From NCBI GenBank assembly GCA_024691425.1, contig JAILNQ010000101.1, positions 19,502-83,501 on the forward strand: a stretch of 64,000 nucleotides of DNA, given 5' to 3'. The translations under genes were made by a program, and so were the position numbers. The stretch is from Lachnospiraceae bacterium (GTDB lineage Bacteria > Bacillota > Clostridia > Lachnospirales > Lachnospiraceae). Every line of letters begins with the position of its first letter. The stretch's first letter is position 1. The notes under the pieces are model-generated. The model did no database searches. It saw only the letters and a list, made by a program, of their open reading frames with translations, and had not been told where the DNA came from. This document shows, in pieces, positions 55,654 to 64,000 of the stretch.

Positions 55654-55693
55654 TTCACTTGCTTATAAACGATAATATTGCGCAAGAGACAGT

Positions 55694-56914
55694 ATGTATT
55701 CAATCAGACTTGAGTTAGGCCGTGAGCTCGAGGATCTTCTGTTCAGCAAGATGCAGGCGAAGCAGGATGAAGAGGAGCTCGCTGCCGAGAAATATAGAGC
55801 CAAGAGGGCATGGTATATTCGCTTGATAGGGAAATTTTCCCTTCATCTGGGGTTCCTGATCGGAATCCTTATTTTTGTGTTCGCGGATATCGCCAAGATG
55901 AATGAGGTGCGTGAGCACGAAGAGGAGCTCGCGAGAAGACCGTTCGTATATGCCGCCCATCCGCTCCTCGACACCACGATCATTGATGAGGAACGGCATA
56001 AGCAGGAAGAGATAGAGATGCTGAAGAGTATGCAGTATTATGCCGATGAGACGCCTGAGACCGAAGGCATGGGCGAGGATGTCATCAGCAAGTACGGCAT
56101 TGTCATCGATATGAACGCGAACAGCATTCTTGCGATCCGCGACGGAAAGACGAGGATCAGTCCGGCTTCCATGACGAAGATCATGACAGTTCTCGTTGCG
56201 GCAGAGAACATCCCTGAGGACGGGATGGAAGATTCGTTCACCATAACTCCGGAGATAAACTATTACAGCAGCAGGAACGGCGCCAGCAGGGTAGGTTTCC
56301 TCGATAATGAGACAGTTAAGGTCAAGGACCTGTTCTACGGCACGATCCTTCCTTCGGGCGCGGATGCGGCAGTAGGACTCGCAACTTATGTCGCAGGCGG
56401 TCATGAGGAATTCGTTGAGCTCATGAACAAGAAGCTCGAGACGATGGGGCTGTCAGAGACTGCGCATTTCACGAACTGCGTCGGGCTCTTTGATGAGGAT
56501 CATTACTGCACATGCTATGACATGGCCATGATACTGCGTGCGGCAGTGGCCAATCCGCTCTGCCGGGAGATTCTTTCGACGAGAATCTACACGACTACGC
56601 CGACCGAGCAGCATCCGGACGGGATAGAGATATCGAACTGGTTCCTCCGCAGGGCCGAGGACAAGCCTATCGGGGCTACGATCACGTGCGCGAAGACCGG
56701 ATACGTCAAGGAATCCGGAAACTGCGCGGCAAGCTATGCGACTGATGATAACGGAACCGATCTCATCGTGGTCACCGGCATGTCGACGAGCAGCTGGAGA
56801 TGCATTTACGACCATATCGCGCTCTACAGAAAGTACATGCCCGGTTATGATCCGTCCATGTCCGATTCGGCCAAAGAGGCCGCCGAAGCGGATGATGAAA
56901 CGGCCGATCAGTAA
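55694..56914 (+). CDS. D-alanyl-D-alanine carboxypeptidase (penicillin-binding protein, S11)
   Basis: 406 residues. A cytoplasmic N-terminal stretch of about 45 residues rich in Glu/Lys precedes one membrane helix (about 52-70), then an extracellular S11 domain. Active-site motifs are SxxK in ISPASMTKIM and KTG in TCAKTGYVKE. The second motif reads LPSGADAAV, so the Asn of the usual SxN triad is Ala, with Asp next to it. It trims peptidoglycan stem peptides, limiting cross-links. The N-terminal anchor differs from classical PBP5, which has a C-terminal anchor. A 20-residue acidic tail ends it. Confidence 0.88.
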   Translation: MYSIRLELGRELEDLLFSKMQAKQDEEELAAEKYRAKRAWYIRLIGKFSLHLGFLIGILIFVFADIAKMNEVREHEEELARRPFVYAAHPLLDTTIIDEERHKQEEIEMLKSMQYYADETPETEGMGEDVISKYGIVIDMNANSILAIRDGKTRISPASMTKIMTVLVAAENIPEDGMEDSFTITPEINYYSSRNGASRVGFLDNETVKVKDLFYGTILPSGADAAVGLATYVAGGHEEFVELMNKKLETMGLSETAHFTNCVGLFDEDHYCTCYDMAMILRAAVANPLCREILSTRIYTTTPTEQHPDGIEISNWFLRRAEDKPIGATITCAKTGYVKESGNCAASYATDDNGTDLIVVTGMSTSSWRCIYDHIALYRKYMPGYDPSMSDSAKEAAEADDETADQ

Positions 56915-57015
56915 AAATCACATCTTTTCGAAAAATCACAAAAAAAAAAAGGAAATACGTCCTGCCTGCGTAATATATCCCTTAGAGACTTAGAATCGGG
57001 TGGTTGATGCTGATC

Positions 57016-58026
57016 ATGACTATTCGTGAAGAAATAGAGCAGTGGGAAAATCAATATCTGTCGCCTTTTGCCTCCAAGAGCATGAATTCCAAAGGCCGTG
57101 ACGTTGAGGAGGAAGAGTGCGACATAAGACCTGTTTATCAGAGAGACCGCGACAGGATACTTCACAGCAATTCATTCAGGCGGCTCAAGGATAAGACGCA
57201 GGTATTCCTCGCACCGGAAGGTGACCATTACAGAACACGTCTGACACATACCCTTGAAGTTTCGCAGAACGCAAGAACTATCGCTAAGGCCCTTCGTCTC
57301 AACGAGGACCTTACGGAGGCTATTGCACTCGGACACGACATCGGGCACACTCCGTTCGGCCATGCCGGAGAGCGTGCGCTCGCACGGGCCTGCCCTGAGG
57401 GATTCGAGCATAACGTGCAGTCCGTGAGGATCGTCGAAGTCCTTGAAAAGCGCGGCCTGGGGCTCAATCTCACGAAAGAGGTCAGGGACGGCATACTGAA
57501 CCACAAGACGAAAGGAATGCCGTCGACGCTCGAAGGAAAGATAGTCAGATTTTCTGATAAGATCGCATACATTCATCATGACATGGATGATGCGATAAGA
57601 GGCAAGATCCTCAGCGAAGAAGATATTCCGAAGGAACTGCGCAACACCCTCGGCAACACGACAACAAAGCGGTTCGACTGCTTCACGCACGACATCATAA
57701 GGAATTCCGACGGGAAGAACGACATATGCATGTCCGATGAGATCGCAGAGGCCATGAAGGAACTGCGCCAGTTCATGTTCGACAGGGTCTACACGAATCC
57801 GCGCGTAAAAGGCGAGGAATCGAAGGCAGAACGCCTCGTCGAATTCCTGTACGATTTCTTCCTTCACAATTCCGACAGGCTCCCCGATGAGTACATGGTG
57901 CTCGTCAACGAGCGCGGAACAAGCCTTGAACGCGCCGTCTGCGACTATGTCTCATCAATGTCCGACAGGTACGCGGTAGGAATCTTCAATGAACTGTTCC
58001 TCCCGAATTCCTGGAAGGAAATGTAG
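57016..58026 (+). CDS. dgt: Deoxyguanosinetriphosphate triphosphohydrolase-like HD protein
   Basis: An HD-family dNTP triphosphohydrolase of about 336 residues. It has HSNSFRRLKDKTQVFLAPEGDHYRTR split around the typical Dgt start, the metal motif in RLTHTLEVSQ with ALGHDIGHTPFGHAGE, and FSDKIAYIHHDMDDA. It removes triphosphate from dNTPs. ATG at 57016 gives the usual start (TIREE); 57007 (ATG) and 57004 (TTG) are alternatives, with GGGTGG just upstream. Gene order dgt-dnaG-rpoD is typical of Clostridia. A structured repeat fills the gap before dnaG. Confidence 0.92.
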   Translation: MTIREEIEQWENQYLSPFASKSMNSKGRDVEEEECDIRPVYQRDRDRILHSNSFRRLKDKTQVFLAPEGDHYRTRLTHTLEVSQNARTIAKALRLNEDLTEAIALGHDIGHTPFGHAGERALARACPEGFEHNVQSVRIVEVLEKRGLGLNLTKEVRDGILNHKTKGMPSTLEGKIVRFSDKIAYIHHDMDDAIRGKILSEEDIPKELRNTLGNTTTKRFDCFTHDIIRNSDGKNDICMSDEIAEAMKELRQFMFDRVYTNPRVKGEESKAERLVEFLYDFFLHNSDRLPDEYMVLVNERGTSLERAVCDYVSSMSDRYAVGIFNELFLPNSWKEM

Positions 58027-58034
58027 TCTGCTGG

Positions 58035-58159
58035 TAGGAGGGGCCCATCGAAGATGGGAGGAACCTGGCTGCACCGCGAGCCCTGACGTGAGGTGTCTGC
58101 GCAGCGGACGGAGTCCTGACGTCCATCGGCGAAGCCGATTCAAATGGCCGAGCGTCCTA
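58035..58159 (+). repeat. Dispersed structured repeat, copy 2 (dgt-dnaG)
   Basis: The 125-bp longest copy, bounded by TAGGA and TCCTA. It has the hairpin CCCATC-GAA-GATGGG, GCACCGCGAG, a GCC...GGC arm extended by two extra hairpins (TCTGC-GCA-GCGGA and TCGGC-GAA-GCCGA), then CGAGCG before the closing strand. It shares an unbroken identical block of over 20 bp with copy 1. Confidence 0.82.
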
Positions 58160-58190
58160 TAAAAAGAAGCCTTTAGAAATTGAGGTATAG

Positions 58191-60011
58191 ATGTATTACC
58201 CAGATGAAATAGTCGAAGAAGTCCGTCAGCGCAACGATATAGTTGACGTCATTTCTTCTTATGTGCGCCTTACCAGAAGAGGCAGCAATTATTTCGGGCT
58301 GTGCCCGTTCCATAATGAAAAGACCGGCTCGTTCTCGGTCACGCCGTCGAAACAGATGTATTACTGTTTCGGCTGCCACAACGGCGGGAACGTTATAACG
58401 TTCATCCAGAAGTACGAGAACATGTCATTTCCCGAAGCGGTGAGGATGCTCGCCGACCGTGCGGGGATGAAGCTTCCCGAATCGACCGACAAGGGCGCGC
58501 TAGAGCGCGAAAATCAGAGAGCCCAGCTTCTTGCGATAAACAAAGAGGCAGGCAAGTACTATTACGCGCAGCTGCGGAGCGCAGGCGGAAAACGCGGACT
58601 TGATTATTTCCGCGGCAGAGGCCTTTCGGATGAGACGATGCAGCGCTTCGGACTCGGATTTGCAAGACCGTCCAATGATGAGACTTACAGATACCTGAAG
58701 GATAAGGGATTTTCGGATGAGCTGCTCCGGCTCAGCGGCCTGTTCAGCTTCAGCGAGAGCCGCGGGATGACCGACAAGTTCTGGAACCGCGTTATCTTCC
58801 CGATAATGGACACCGGACAGAGGATCATAGGATTCGGCGGACGAGTGATGGGAGACGGAGAGCCGAAATACCTGAACTCGCCGGAAACGCCGATCTTCGA
58901 TAAGAGCCGTAACCTTTACGGACTGCATATAGCGAAGTCTAGCAAGGCAAAGAACATTATCATCTGCGAAGGCTACATGGACGTCATAGCGCTCCATCAG
59001 GCCGGATTCGATCAGGCGGTGGCATCGCTCGGAACGGCTTTCACCTCGGGTCATGCGAACCTGATCGCGAGATACGCGAGGGAGAATGTCCGGCAGGATG
59101 AGATAACGAGATACAAGGACATACTCCTCTGCTACGATTCCGACGGAGCAGGAGTTGATGCCGCGAAACGTGCGCTTTCGATACTGCGGGAGGCAGGACT
59201 TAGGGCGAAAGTCATCAGCATGACGCCCTACAAGGATCCTGATGAGTTCATCAGGGGACTCGGGGCAGAAGAGTTCCAGAAACGGATCGATGAAGCGGAG
59301 AACGGCTTCATGTACGAGATAAGGATGCTCGAGAATGAGTACGATCTTCGGGATCCTTCGGGAAAGAGCAGCTTCATCAGGGATACGGTGTCGCGCATAC
59401 TGCGTTTTGACGATCCGGTCGAGAGAGACAATTACATCGGCCTTATCTCGTATAAATACGACGTGCCGAAAGAATCGCTTAATGAAGTCGCAAAGAAGCT
59501 TGCGATTTCCGGCACGCAGATAAAGGTCAGCACGAAGCTTACGCCGACGAGGAACGATAGGAGCGAAATGAGCGAGGCATCAAGGCTTCCTCAGTCGAGG
59601 CTTCTTTCGTGGATATGCGAGAATCCTGAGATATACGGCATCGTCAGCAGATACATCACTGCGGATGATTTTGCGGACAGCCTTTACCGGCAGGTTGCCG
59701 AAATGCTCTTTTCTCAGATAGAGAAGGGTGCACCGGACCCTGCGGACATAATAAGCAAGTTTTCCGACGAGGAGGAACAGAGGCTCATCGCCGAGGCGTT
59801 CCACCAGAGCGTAGGAGAACTCGAGACACCGGCAATGATGGGAAATGCGCTGCGGGAGCTTATGATAAACGTCAAGCAGCTTTCGCTCACCCGGACCGAC
59901 AGGCCGGACAATGATTTTGACACGATCATCAGGCTGCGTTCACAGCTCGAGGAGCTTCGGACCGCCACGATCGATCTTACTGATACAGCATCAAAAAGGC
60001 ATAATGATTAA
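58191..60011 (+). CDS. dnaG: DNA primase
   Basis: Makes RNA primers at the replication fork. The 606-residue protein has the CHC2 zinc finger ([15 protein letters not shown], then [10 protein letters not shown]), the primase core with [26 protein letters not shown] text near residue 220, TOPRIM motifs ([15 protein letters not shown], then [15 protein letters not shown]) and a C-terminal helicase-binding domain. The start follows TGAGGT by 4-5 bases. The stop overlaps a short in-frame extension of the rpoD reading frame. Confidence 0.95.
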   Translation: MYYPDEIVEEVRQRNDIVDVISSYVRLTRRGSNYFGLCPFHNEKTGSFSVTPSKQMYYCFGCHNGGNVITFIQKYENMSFPEAVRMLADRAGMKLPESTDKGALERENQRAQLLAINKEAGKYYYAQLRSAGGKRGLDYFRGRGLSDETMQRFGLGFARPSNDETYRYLKDKGFSDELLRLSGLFSFSESRGMTDKFWNRVIFPIMDTGQRIIGFGGRVMGDGEPKYLNSPETPIFDKSRNLYGLHIAKSSKAKNIIICEGYMDVIALHQAGFDQAVASLGTAFTSGHANLIARYARENVRQDEITRYKDILLCYDSDGAGVDAAKRALSILREAGLRAKVISMTPYKDPDEFIRGLGAEEFQKRIDEAENGFMYEIRMLENEYDLRDPSGKSSFIRDTVSRILRFDDPVERDNYIGLISYKYDVPKESLNEVAKKLAISGTQIKVSTKLTPTRNDRSEMSEASRLPQSRLLSWICENPEIYGIVSRYITADDFADSLYRQVAEMLFSQIEKGAPDPADIISKFSDEEEQRLIAEAFHQSVGELETPAMMGNALRELMINVKQLSLTRTDRPDNDFDTIIRLRSQLEELRTATIDLTDTASKRHND

Positions 60012-60063
60012 AACCCTGACTGCGCCGGCATCTGCCGATGATCAGGAAGGAGAGGAGAAAAAA

Positions 60064-61182
60064 ATGGAAGAAGAAATGCAGAAGAAATTTGAGGAGCGTT
60101 TATCCGAACTCAAAGCTTTCGCGAAGAAGAAAAAGAACGTGCTCGAGCCGAGCGAGATCGCTGACTTTTTCAGCGAATACGAACTGACCGAGGACAACTT
60201 CGACAGGATCTATGAGTTCATGGAGCAGAACGGGATAGACCTCCTGCGCATCGTTGAAGAGGATGAAGAGGAAGTTCCCGATGATGAGATCGACCTGTCC
60301 GAAGAGGATGAGGTGGATGTCGAGAACATAGACCTTTCAGTTCCTGACGGTGTTTCTATCGAGGACCCTGTGCGAATGTACTTAAAGGAGATCGGAAAAG
60401 TTCCGCTCCTTACGGCTGAAGAGGAGATCGAGCTCGCAAAGCGCATGGAGGACGGCGACGAGGAGGCCAAGAAACGTCTTGCAGAGGCAAACCTGAGGCT
60501 CGTCGTTTCGATCGCAAAGCGTTATGTGGGACGCGGAATGCTTTTCCTCGATCTCATTCAGGAAGGTAACCTCGGACTCATCAAAGCGGTCGAGAAGTTC
60601 GATTATACTAAGGGATACAAGTTCAGCACATATGCGACATGGTGGATCCGCCAGGCGATCACGAGAGCCATTGCCGATCAGGCAAGGACGATCAGGATCC
60701 CCGTGCACATGGTTGAGACCATCAATAAGCTCATCAGGGTGAGCCGTCAGCTGCTTCAGGAGCTCGGCCGTGAACCGACCCCTGAGGAGATAGCGGCAGA
60801 GATGAACCTTCCGGTCGACAGGGTAAGGGAGATACTCAAGATATCCCAGGAGCCCGTATCGCTCGAGACGCCTATAGGTGAGGAAGAGGACAGCCATCTC
60901 GGCGACTTCATAGAGGATGCGAATGTTCCGGTGCCAGCAGAGGCGGCCGCATTCACGCTTCTTAAGGAGCAGCTCGTCGAAGTGCTCGAAACGCTCACCG
61001 AAAGGGAGCAGAAAGTCCTGCGCCTGCGTTTCGGTCTTGATGACGGAAGAGCACGCACGCTCGAGGAAGTCGGCAAGGAGTTCAAAGTCACCCGTGAGCG
61101 CATAAGGCAGATAGAGGCAAAGGCATTAAGAAAGCTTCGCCATCCTTCGCGTTCAAAGAAACTCAAGGATTATCTGGACTGA
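60064..61182 (+). CDS. rpoD: RNA polymerase primary sigma factor
   Basis: 372 residues. It shows an acidic N-terminal region 1.1, region 1.2 ([16 protein letters not shown]), region 2 ([48 protein letters not shown]), region 3 and region 4 (TREQ-like motif [17 protein letters not shown], then [20 protein letters not shown]). It directs housekeeping transcription and fits the consensus promoters seen in this window. ATG at 60064 has the strong site GGAGAGGAG; an in-frame ATG at 60004 overlaps dnaG and is less likely. Confidence 0.96.
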   Translation: MEEEMQKKFEERLSELKAFAKKKKNVLEPSEIADFFSEYELTEDNFDRIYEFMEQNGIDLLRIVEEDEEEVPDDEIDLSEEDEVDVENIDLSVPDGVSIEDPVRMYLKEIGKVPLLTAEEEIELAKRMEDGDEEAKKRLAEANLRLVVSIAKRYVGRGMLFLDLIQEGNLGLIKAVEKFDYTKGYKFSTYATWWIRQAITRAIADQARTIRIPVHMVETINKLIRVSRQLLQELGREPTPEEIAAEMNLPVDRVREILKISQEPVSLETPIGEEEDSHLGDFIEDANVPVPAEAAAFTLLKEQLVEVLETLTEREQKVLRLRFGLDDGRARTLEEVGKEFKVTRERIRQIEAKALRKLRHPSRSKKLKDYLD

Positions 61183-61185
61183 TAT

Positions 61186-61920
61186 ATGGCACTTTTATCT
61201 GAGAGACTGAAAGCCGTTGCGGGTATGATAACACCGGGGCTTCCGGTGGCGGACATAGGATGCGACCATGCATACCTTCCGATATACCTCGCAAGGGAGA
61301 ACATATCGCCTTACATTATCGCCTGCGACATCAATGCCGGGCCGATCGTCCGCGCGCAGGAGAATGTCGAGGACGCCGATCTTTCCGAAAGGATCGATGT
61401 GAGACAGGGAGACGGTCTTTCGGTCATAAACGCGGGCGAGGTTAAGTCAGTCATTCTCGCCGGAATGGGCGGAAGACTCATGATGCGCATACTCGAGGAC
61501 GGATCCGATATACTTTCCGGTGTCGATGAGATCATCATGGAGCCGCAGTCGGAAGTCGCAGGGCTGCGCCATTATCTTCAGGACAAAGGTTTCCGCATCA
61601 TCAGCGAGAACATGGTCAGCGAGGATGACAAGTTCTACCCGATAATAAAAGCCGTCCATGGCCGGATGGACTGGGATCTGGAGATATATTTCAGGTACGG
61701 GAAGATACTCCTGCGGGAGGAAAATCCGGTGCTGCATGAATTTCTCCTTAAGGAGAAGGAATACTGCTCGAAGCTTCTTGTGGAGCTTTCAGAGAACGAG
61801 GACATACCGCACGTGTTTGTACGGATGGAGGAGGTCAAGACGGACCTCGCGCTGAACACTGACGCACTCCACCTCGTGTCCGAACCGGGGCTTTTCGAAA
61901 AGAACAGAGTCATATCATAG
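61186..61920 (+). CDS. trmK: tRNA (adenine22-N1)-methyltransferase
   Basis: A 244-residue class I methyltransferase. It has the SAM loop VADIGCDHAYLPIYL, ACDINAGPIVRAQENV, the GMGG motif in VILAGMGGRLMMRIL and the TrmK-type EPQSEVAGLRHYL. It modifies A22 in the D loop of certain tRNAs. It starts 3 bases after the rpoD stop, a conserved neighbour pair in Firmicutes. Confidence 0.93.
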   Translation: MALLSERLKAVAGMITPGLPVADIGCDHAYLPIYLARENISPYIIACDINAGPIVRAQENVEDADLSERIDVRQGDGLSVINAGEVKSVILAGMGGRLMMRILEDGSDILSGVDEIIMEPQSEVAGLRHYLQDKGFRIISENMVSEDDKFYPIIKAVHGRMDWDLEIYFRYGKILLREENPVLHEFLLKEKEYCSKLLVELSENEDIPHVFVRMEEVKTDLALNTDALHLVSEPGLFEKNRVIS

Positions 61921-61956
61921 AAACCGGATGATGAAAAAATAATCAGGGGGTGTGCA

Positions 61957-63615
61957 ATGAGAAACGTAACCGTAACGATCCACAACAATGAATACGAGTA
62001 TGAGGCAGGCACGACGTATGAGCAGATCGTGAAGGATTTCCAGAAGGATTATGAGGCGAAGATCGTTCTCGTATCCGTTGACGGAAGGCTCCGCGAGCTT
62101 CACAAGATACTGTCGAACGACTGCACGATCGAGTTCGTCACTCTTGCCGAGAAGATCGGAATGGAGACATACAGGAGGAGCGCAACGTTCCTTCTCGTCA
62201 AGGCCGTTCATGATGTCATCGGCTCTGACAGCAAAAATCATATAGTTGCGCAGTACACTGTCGGACGCGGACTTCTGTGCAAGCTCATCGGCGTTGAGCC
62301 GACCGAGCAGTTCATGAGGAGCGTGCATGCGAGGATGGACGAGCTCATTTCCCAGAACATCCCGATCTGGAAGACATCATATTCGGTAGATGAGGCGCGT
62401 AAGATTTTCGCGGAAGCGGGCATGGAGGACAAGGTAAAGCTGTTCAAGTACAGGCGCGCTTCAAAGGTCAACGTCTATTCCATCGGGGATTACAAGGATT
62501 ACTATTACGGATACATGGTCCCTTCTACCGGATACATCACTCACTACGAGCTCTATCCGTATGAGGAGGGTATCATCCTTCAGCTTCCTTCAAGCCATTC
62601 GCCCAACATCGTACCCGAACTCACCGTTTCGCCGAAGCTTCAGAGAACGCTTCAGGAAACGAGCAACTGGGGAGAGAGCATCGGCATAGAGAACGTCGGC
62701 GACCTCAATGAGATGATATGCAACGAGGGCATGCAGGACGTCGTTCTTCTCCAGGAAGCATACATGGAGAGCAGAATCGCGGAGATCGCGAAGGACATAG
62801 TCGCAAAGGGCGGCAGGAAGTTCATCATGATAGCCGGCCCGTCATCATCGGGAAAGACTTCTTTCTCTTACAGGCTCTCGATACAGCTGAGGGCATTAGG
62901 GCTCCGGCCGCATCCCATAGCTCTTGACAACTATTTCAAGAACAGGGAGGATACGCCGAAGGACGAGAACGGAAATTACGATTTCGAGTGTCTCGAAGCC
63001 ATAGACGTAGACCTTTTCAACAAGGACATGCTCGCGCTGCTTTCGGGAGAGACGGTCGAGCTTCCGTCTTTCAACTTCAAAGTCGGAAAGCGTGAGTACA
63101 AGGGCGATTATAAGCGTCTCAACGAGAACGACATTCTCGTCATCGAAGGAATCCACGGCCTGAACGAAAAGATGTCATATGGTCTTCCGGCCGAGAGCAA
63201 ATACAAGATATACATTTCGGCACTCACTGCGCTGAACGTCGACGAGCACAACAGGATCGCTACGACAGACGTAAGGCTGCTGCGCCGCATGGTTAGAGAC
63301 AACAGGACAAGGGGAACGGCCGCTACCGGAACGCTCAACATGTGGCAGAGCGTGCGCCGCGGTGAGGAGAAATATATCTTCCCGTTCCAGGAAAGCGCAG
63401 ATGCGGTATTCAATTCCGCTCTCATATATGAACTCTCAGTGCTCAAGCTCTATGCCGAGCCGCTGCTTTTCGGCATAAGCAAGGAAGATCCTCAGTACTA
63501 CGAGGCAAAGAGGCTTCTGAAATTCCTCGATTACTTCCTCGGCGTGACGAGCGAGGGACTGCCGAACAATTCGCTTATAAGAGAGTTCGTCGGAGGATCT
63601 ATATTCAACGTCTGA
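61957..63615 (+). CDS. Nucleoside kinase with TGS and tRNA-synthetase-like editing domains
   Basis: 552 residues. Residues 1-60 are a TGS-like domain (VTIHNNEYEYEAGTTYEQIV). Residues about 65-280 resemble the second additional domain of threonyl-tRNA synthetase. Residues about 285-552 form a uridine-kinase-like domain with P-loop AGPSSSGKTSFSY, the base-site segment DNYFKNREDTPKDENG and GIHGLNE. Such three-part proteins are widespread in Firmicutes and are called nucleoside or uridine kinases. It ends 20-30 bases before rnpB. Confidence 0.9.
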   Translation: MRNVTVTIHNNEYEYEAGTTYEQIVKDFQKDYEAKIVLVSVDGRLRELHKILSNDCTIEFVTLAEKIGMETYRRSATFLLVKAVHDVIGSDSKNHIVAQYTVGRGLLCKLIGVEPTEQFMRSVHARMDELISQNIPIWKTSYSVDEARKIFAEAGMEDKVKLFKYRRASKVNVYSIGDYKDYYYGYMVPSTGYITHYELYPYEEGIILQLPSSHSPNIVPELTVSPKLQRTLQETSNWGESIGIENVGDLNEMICNEGMQDVVLLQEAYMESRIAEIAKDIVAKGGRKFIMIAGPSSSGKTSFSYRLSIQLRALGLRPHPIALDNYFKNREDTPKDENGNYDFECLEAIDVDLFNKDMLALLSGETVELPSFNFKVGKREYKGDYKRLNENDILVIEGIHGLNEKMSYGLPAESKYKIYISALTALNVDEHNRIATTDVRLLRRMVRDNRTRGTAATGTLNMWQSVRRGEEKYIFPFQESADAVFNSALIYELSVLKLYAEPLLFGISKEDPQYYEAKRLLKFLDYFLGVTSEGLPNNSLIREFVGGSIFNV

Positions 63616-63637
63616 AGCAGGGGTTTCCCTGCTGCAC

Positions 63638-64000
63638 AGAGCAGCCGAGACAATCGCTTGAAATACAGAGGAAAGTCCGGGCTTCACAGGGCAGGATGCC
63701 GGATAACGTCCGGTGGAGGTGACTCTAAGGAAAGTGCAACAGAAAATATACCGCTATATGAAGATAGGAGGGGCCCACGCAGTGGGAGGAACCTGTCTTC
63801 ACCGCGAGACCTGATTCTGCGCAGCAGAATTTAGTTGTCGAGCGTCCTCTAGTAGGAGTAGTAAGGGTGAAATGGCAGTGTAAGAGACTACCGCCCGGGT
63901 GGTAACACGCGGGGCAGTGTAAACCCCATCCGAAGCAAGACCAAGAAGAAGCGATACGGTTGCCCGCCGTGCTTCGGGTAGGTCGCTTGAGGTCGCCGGT
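63638..64000 (+). ncRNA. rnpB: RNase P RNA, class A (3' end beyond window)
   Basis: The catalytic RNA that matures tRNA 5' ends. Conserved blocks: GAGGAAAGTCCGGGCT (P4 5' strand), CAGTGCAAC-like AAAGTGCAACAGA, GGTGAAATGG, TAAGAGACTACCGCC, GTAAACCCCATCCGAAGCAAG and CGGGTAGGTCGCTTGAG. The ACAGAACCCGGCTTA block expected at the 3' end is not reached, so the gene runs past the window. A third copy of the dispersed repeat forms its P12-like arm. No promoter is visible in the short gap after the kinase gene. Confidence 0.92.
63765..63851 (+). repeat. Dispersed structured repeat, copy 3 (inside rnpB)
   Basis: 87 bp bounded by TAGGAG and TCCTCTA. It has hairpin CCCAC-GCA-GTGGG, the word CACCGCGAG, a GAC...GTC arm enclosing ATTCTGC-GCA-GCAGAAT, then CGAGCGTCCT. 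It sits between ACCGCTATATG and GTAAGGGTGAAA of the RNase P RNA, where E. coli has its P12 hairpin. Confidence 0.8.

Noticed and set aside
59911..60063. N-terminal extension of RpoD overlapping dnaG
   Set aside because: The upstream codons lie in another frame of dnaG and have no sigma-factor similarity; ATG at 60064 has a much better ribosome site.
63617..63634. Hairpin AGCAGGG/CCCTGCT as a terminator before rnpB
   Set aside because: There is no T-run after it; it may belong to the rnpB leader or processing site.

Overview
The window looks like chromosome of an anaerobic, gut- or rumen-type Clostridia, most likely Lachnospiraceae or a close relative. The evidence is mid-range G+C; diaminopimelate made by DapL; a dgt-dnaG-rpoD-trmK cluster; an ANTAR regulator beside glutamine synthetase; an NHLM-type peptide exporter; a large secreted papain-like protein with Listeria-Bacteroides repeats; and a class A RNase P RNA. 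Nearly all genes are on the + strand. Exceptions are two tRNA-Leu genes and one small Cys-rich gene. The species is not identifiable from the sequence alone.

Layout. 1-7.2 kb: the 3' part of a hybrid histidine kinase carrying a DegV domain, a Na+/alanine symporter, glutamine synthetase, an ANTAR antiterminator and DapL. 7.2-12.4 kb: an amino-sugar operon (HTH-GlmM, a GlmU-like acyltransferase, NagB, GlmS) behind a strong promoter and a cluster of TTGACA-containing operator-like repeats. 12.4-21.0 kb: purC, purB and the F1Fo ATP synthase genes, in which the delta C-terminal domain is fused to alpha. 21.1-27.2 kb: a 2053-residue secreted papain-like protease with nine Listeria-Bacteroides repeats. 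27.3-32.8 kb: a compact peptide-export locus with a truncated HlyD-type protein, a C39-peptidase ABC transporter, a second ABC transporter, a separately promoted double-glycine peptide and a 38-residue membrane peptide. 32.9-38.3 kb: an SDR enzyme, membrane proteins, a second glutamine synthetase and a membrane/hydrolase fusion. 38.3-39.0 kb: a gene-free stretch with four related hairpins and tRNA-Leu(AAG). 39-47.5 kb: a chemoreceptor, an MmcB-like protein, a SIMPL protein, DegV, RlmH and a secreted M16 protease. 47.5-49.8 kb: an amino-acid ABC importer. 49.8-55.4 kb: a glycerol/monoglyceride module with a 1004-residue triple-fusion oxidoreductase. 55.4-64 kb: tRNA-Leu(CAG), a DD-carboxypeptidase, dgt, dnaG, rpoD, trmK, a TGS-uridine kinase and the 5' part of rnpB.

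The most striking unexplained element is a dispersed, structured repeat of 87-125 bp found three times: at the end of atpB, where it supplies the last codons and the stop; between dgt and dnaG; and inside a variable helix of the RNase P RNA. The three copies share motifs and show compensatory base changes in their stems, so it behaves like a mobile or selected RNA module. Other notable points are the delta-alpha ATP synthase fusion, the stripped-down peptide-export locus, and the fusions HTH-GlmM, kinase-REC-DegV-HPt and GlpA-GlpB-DUF1667.
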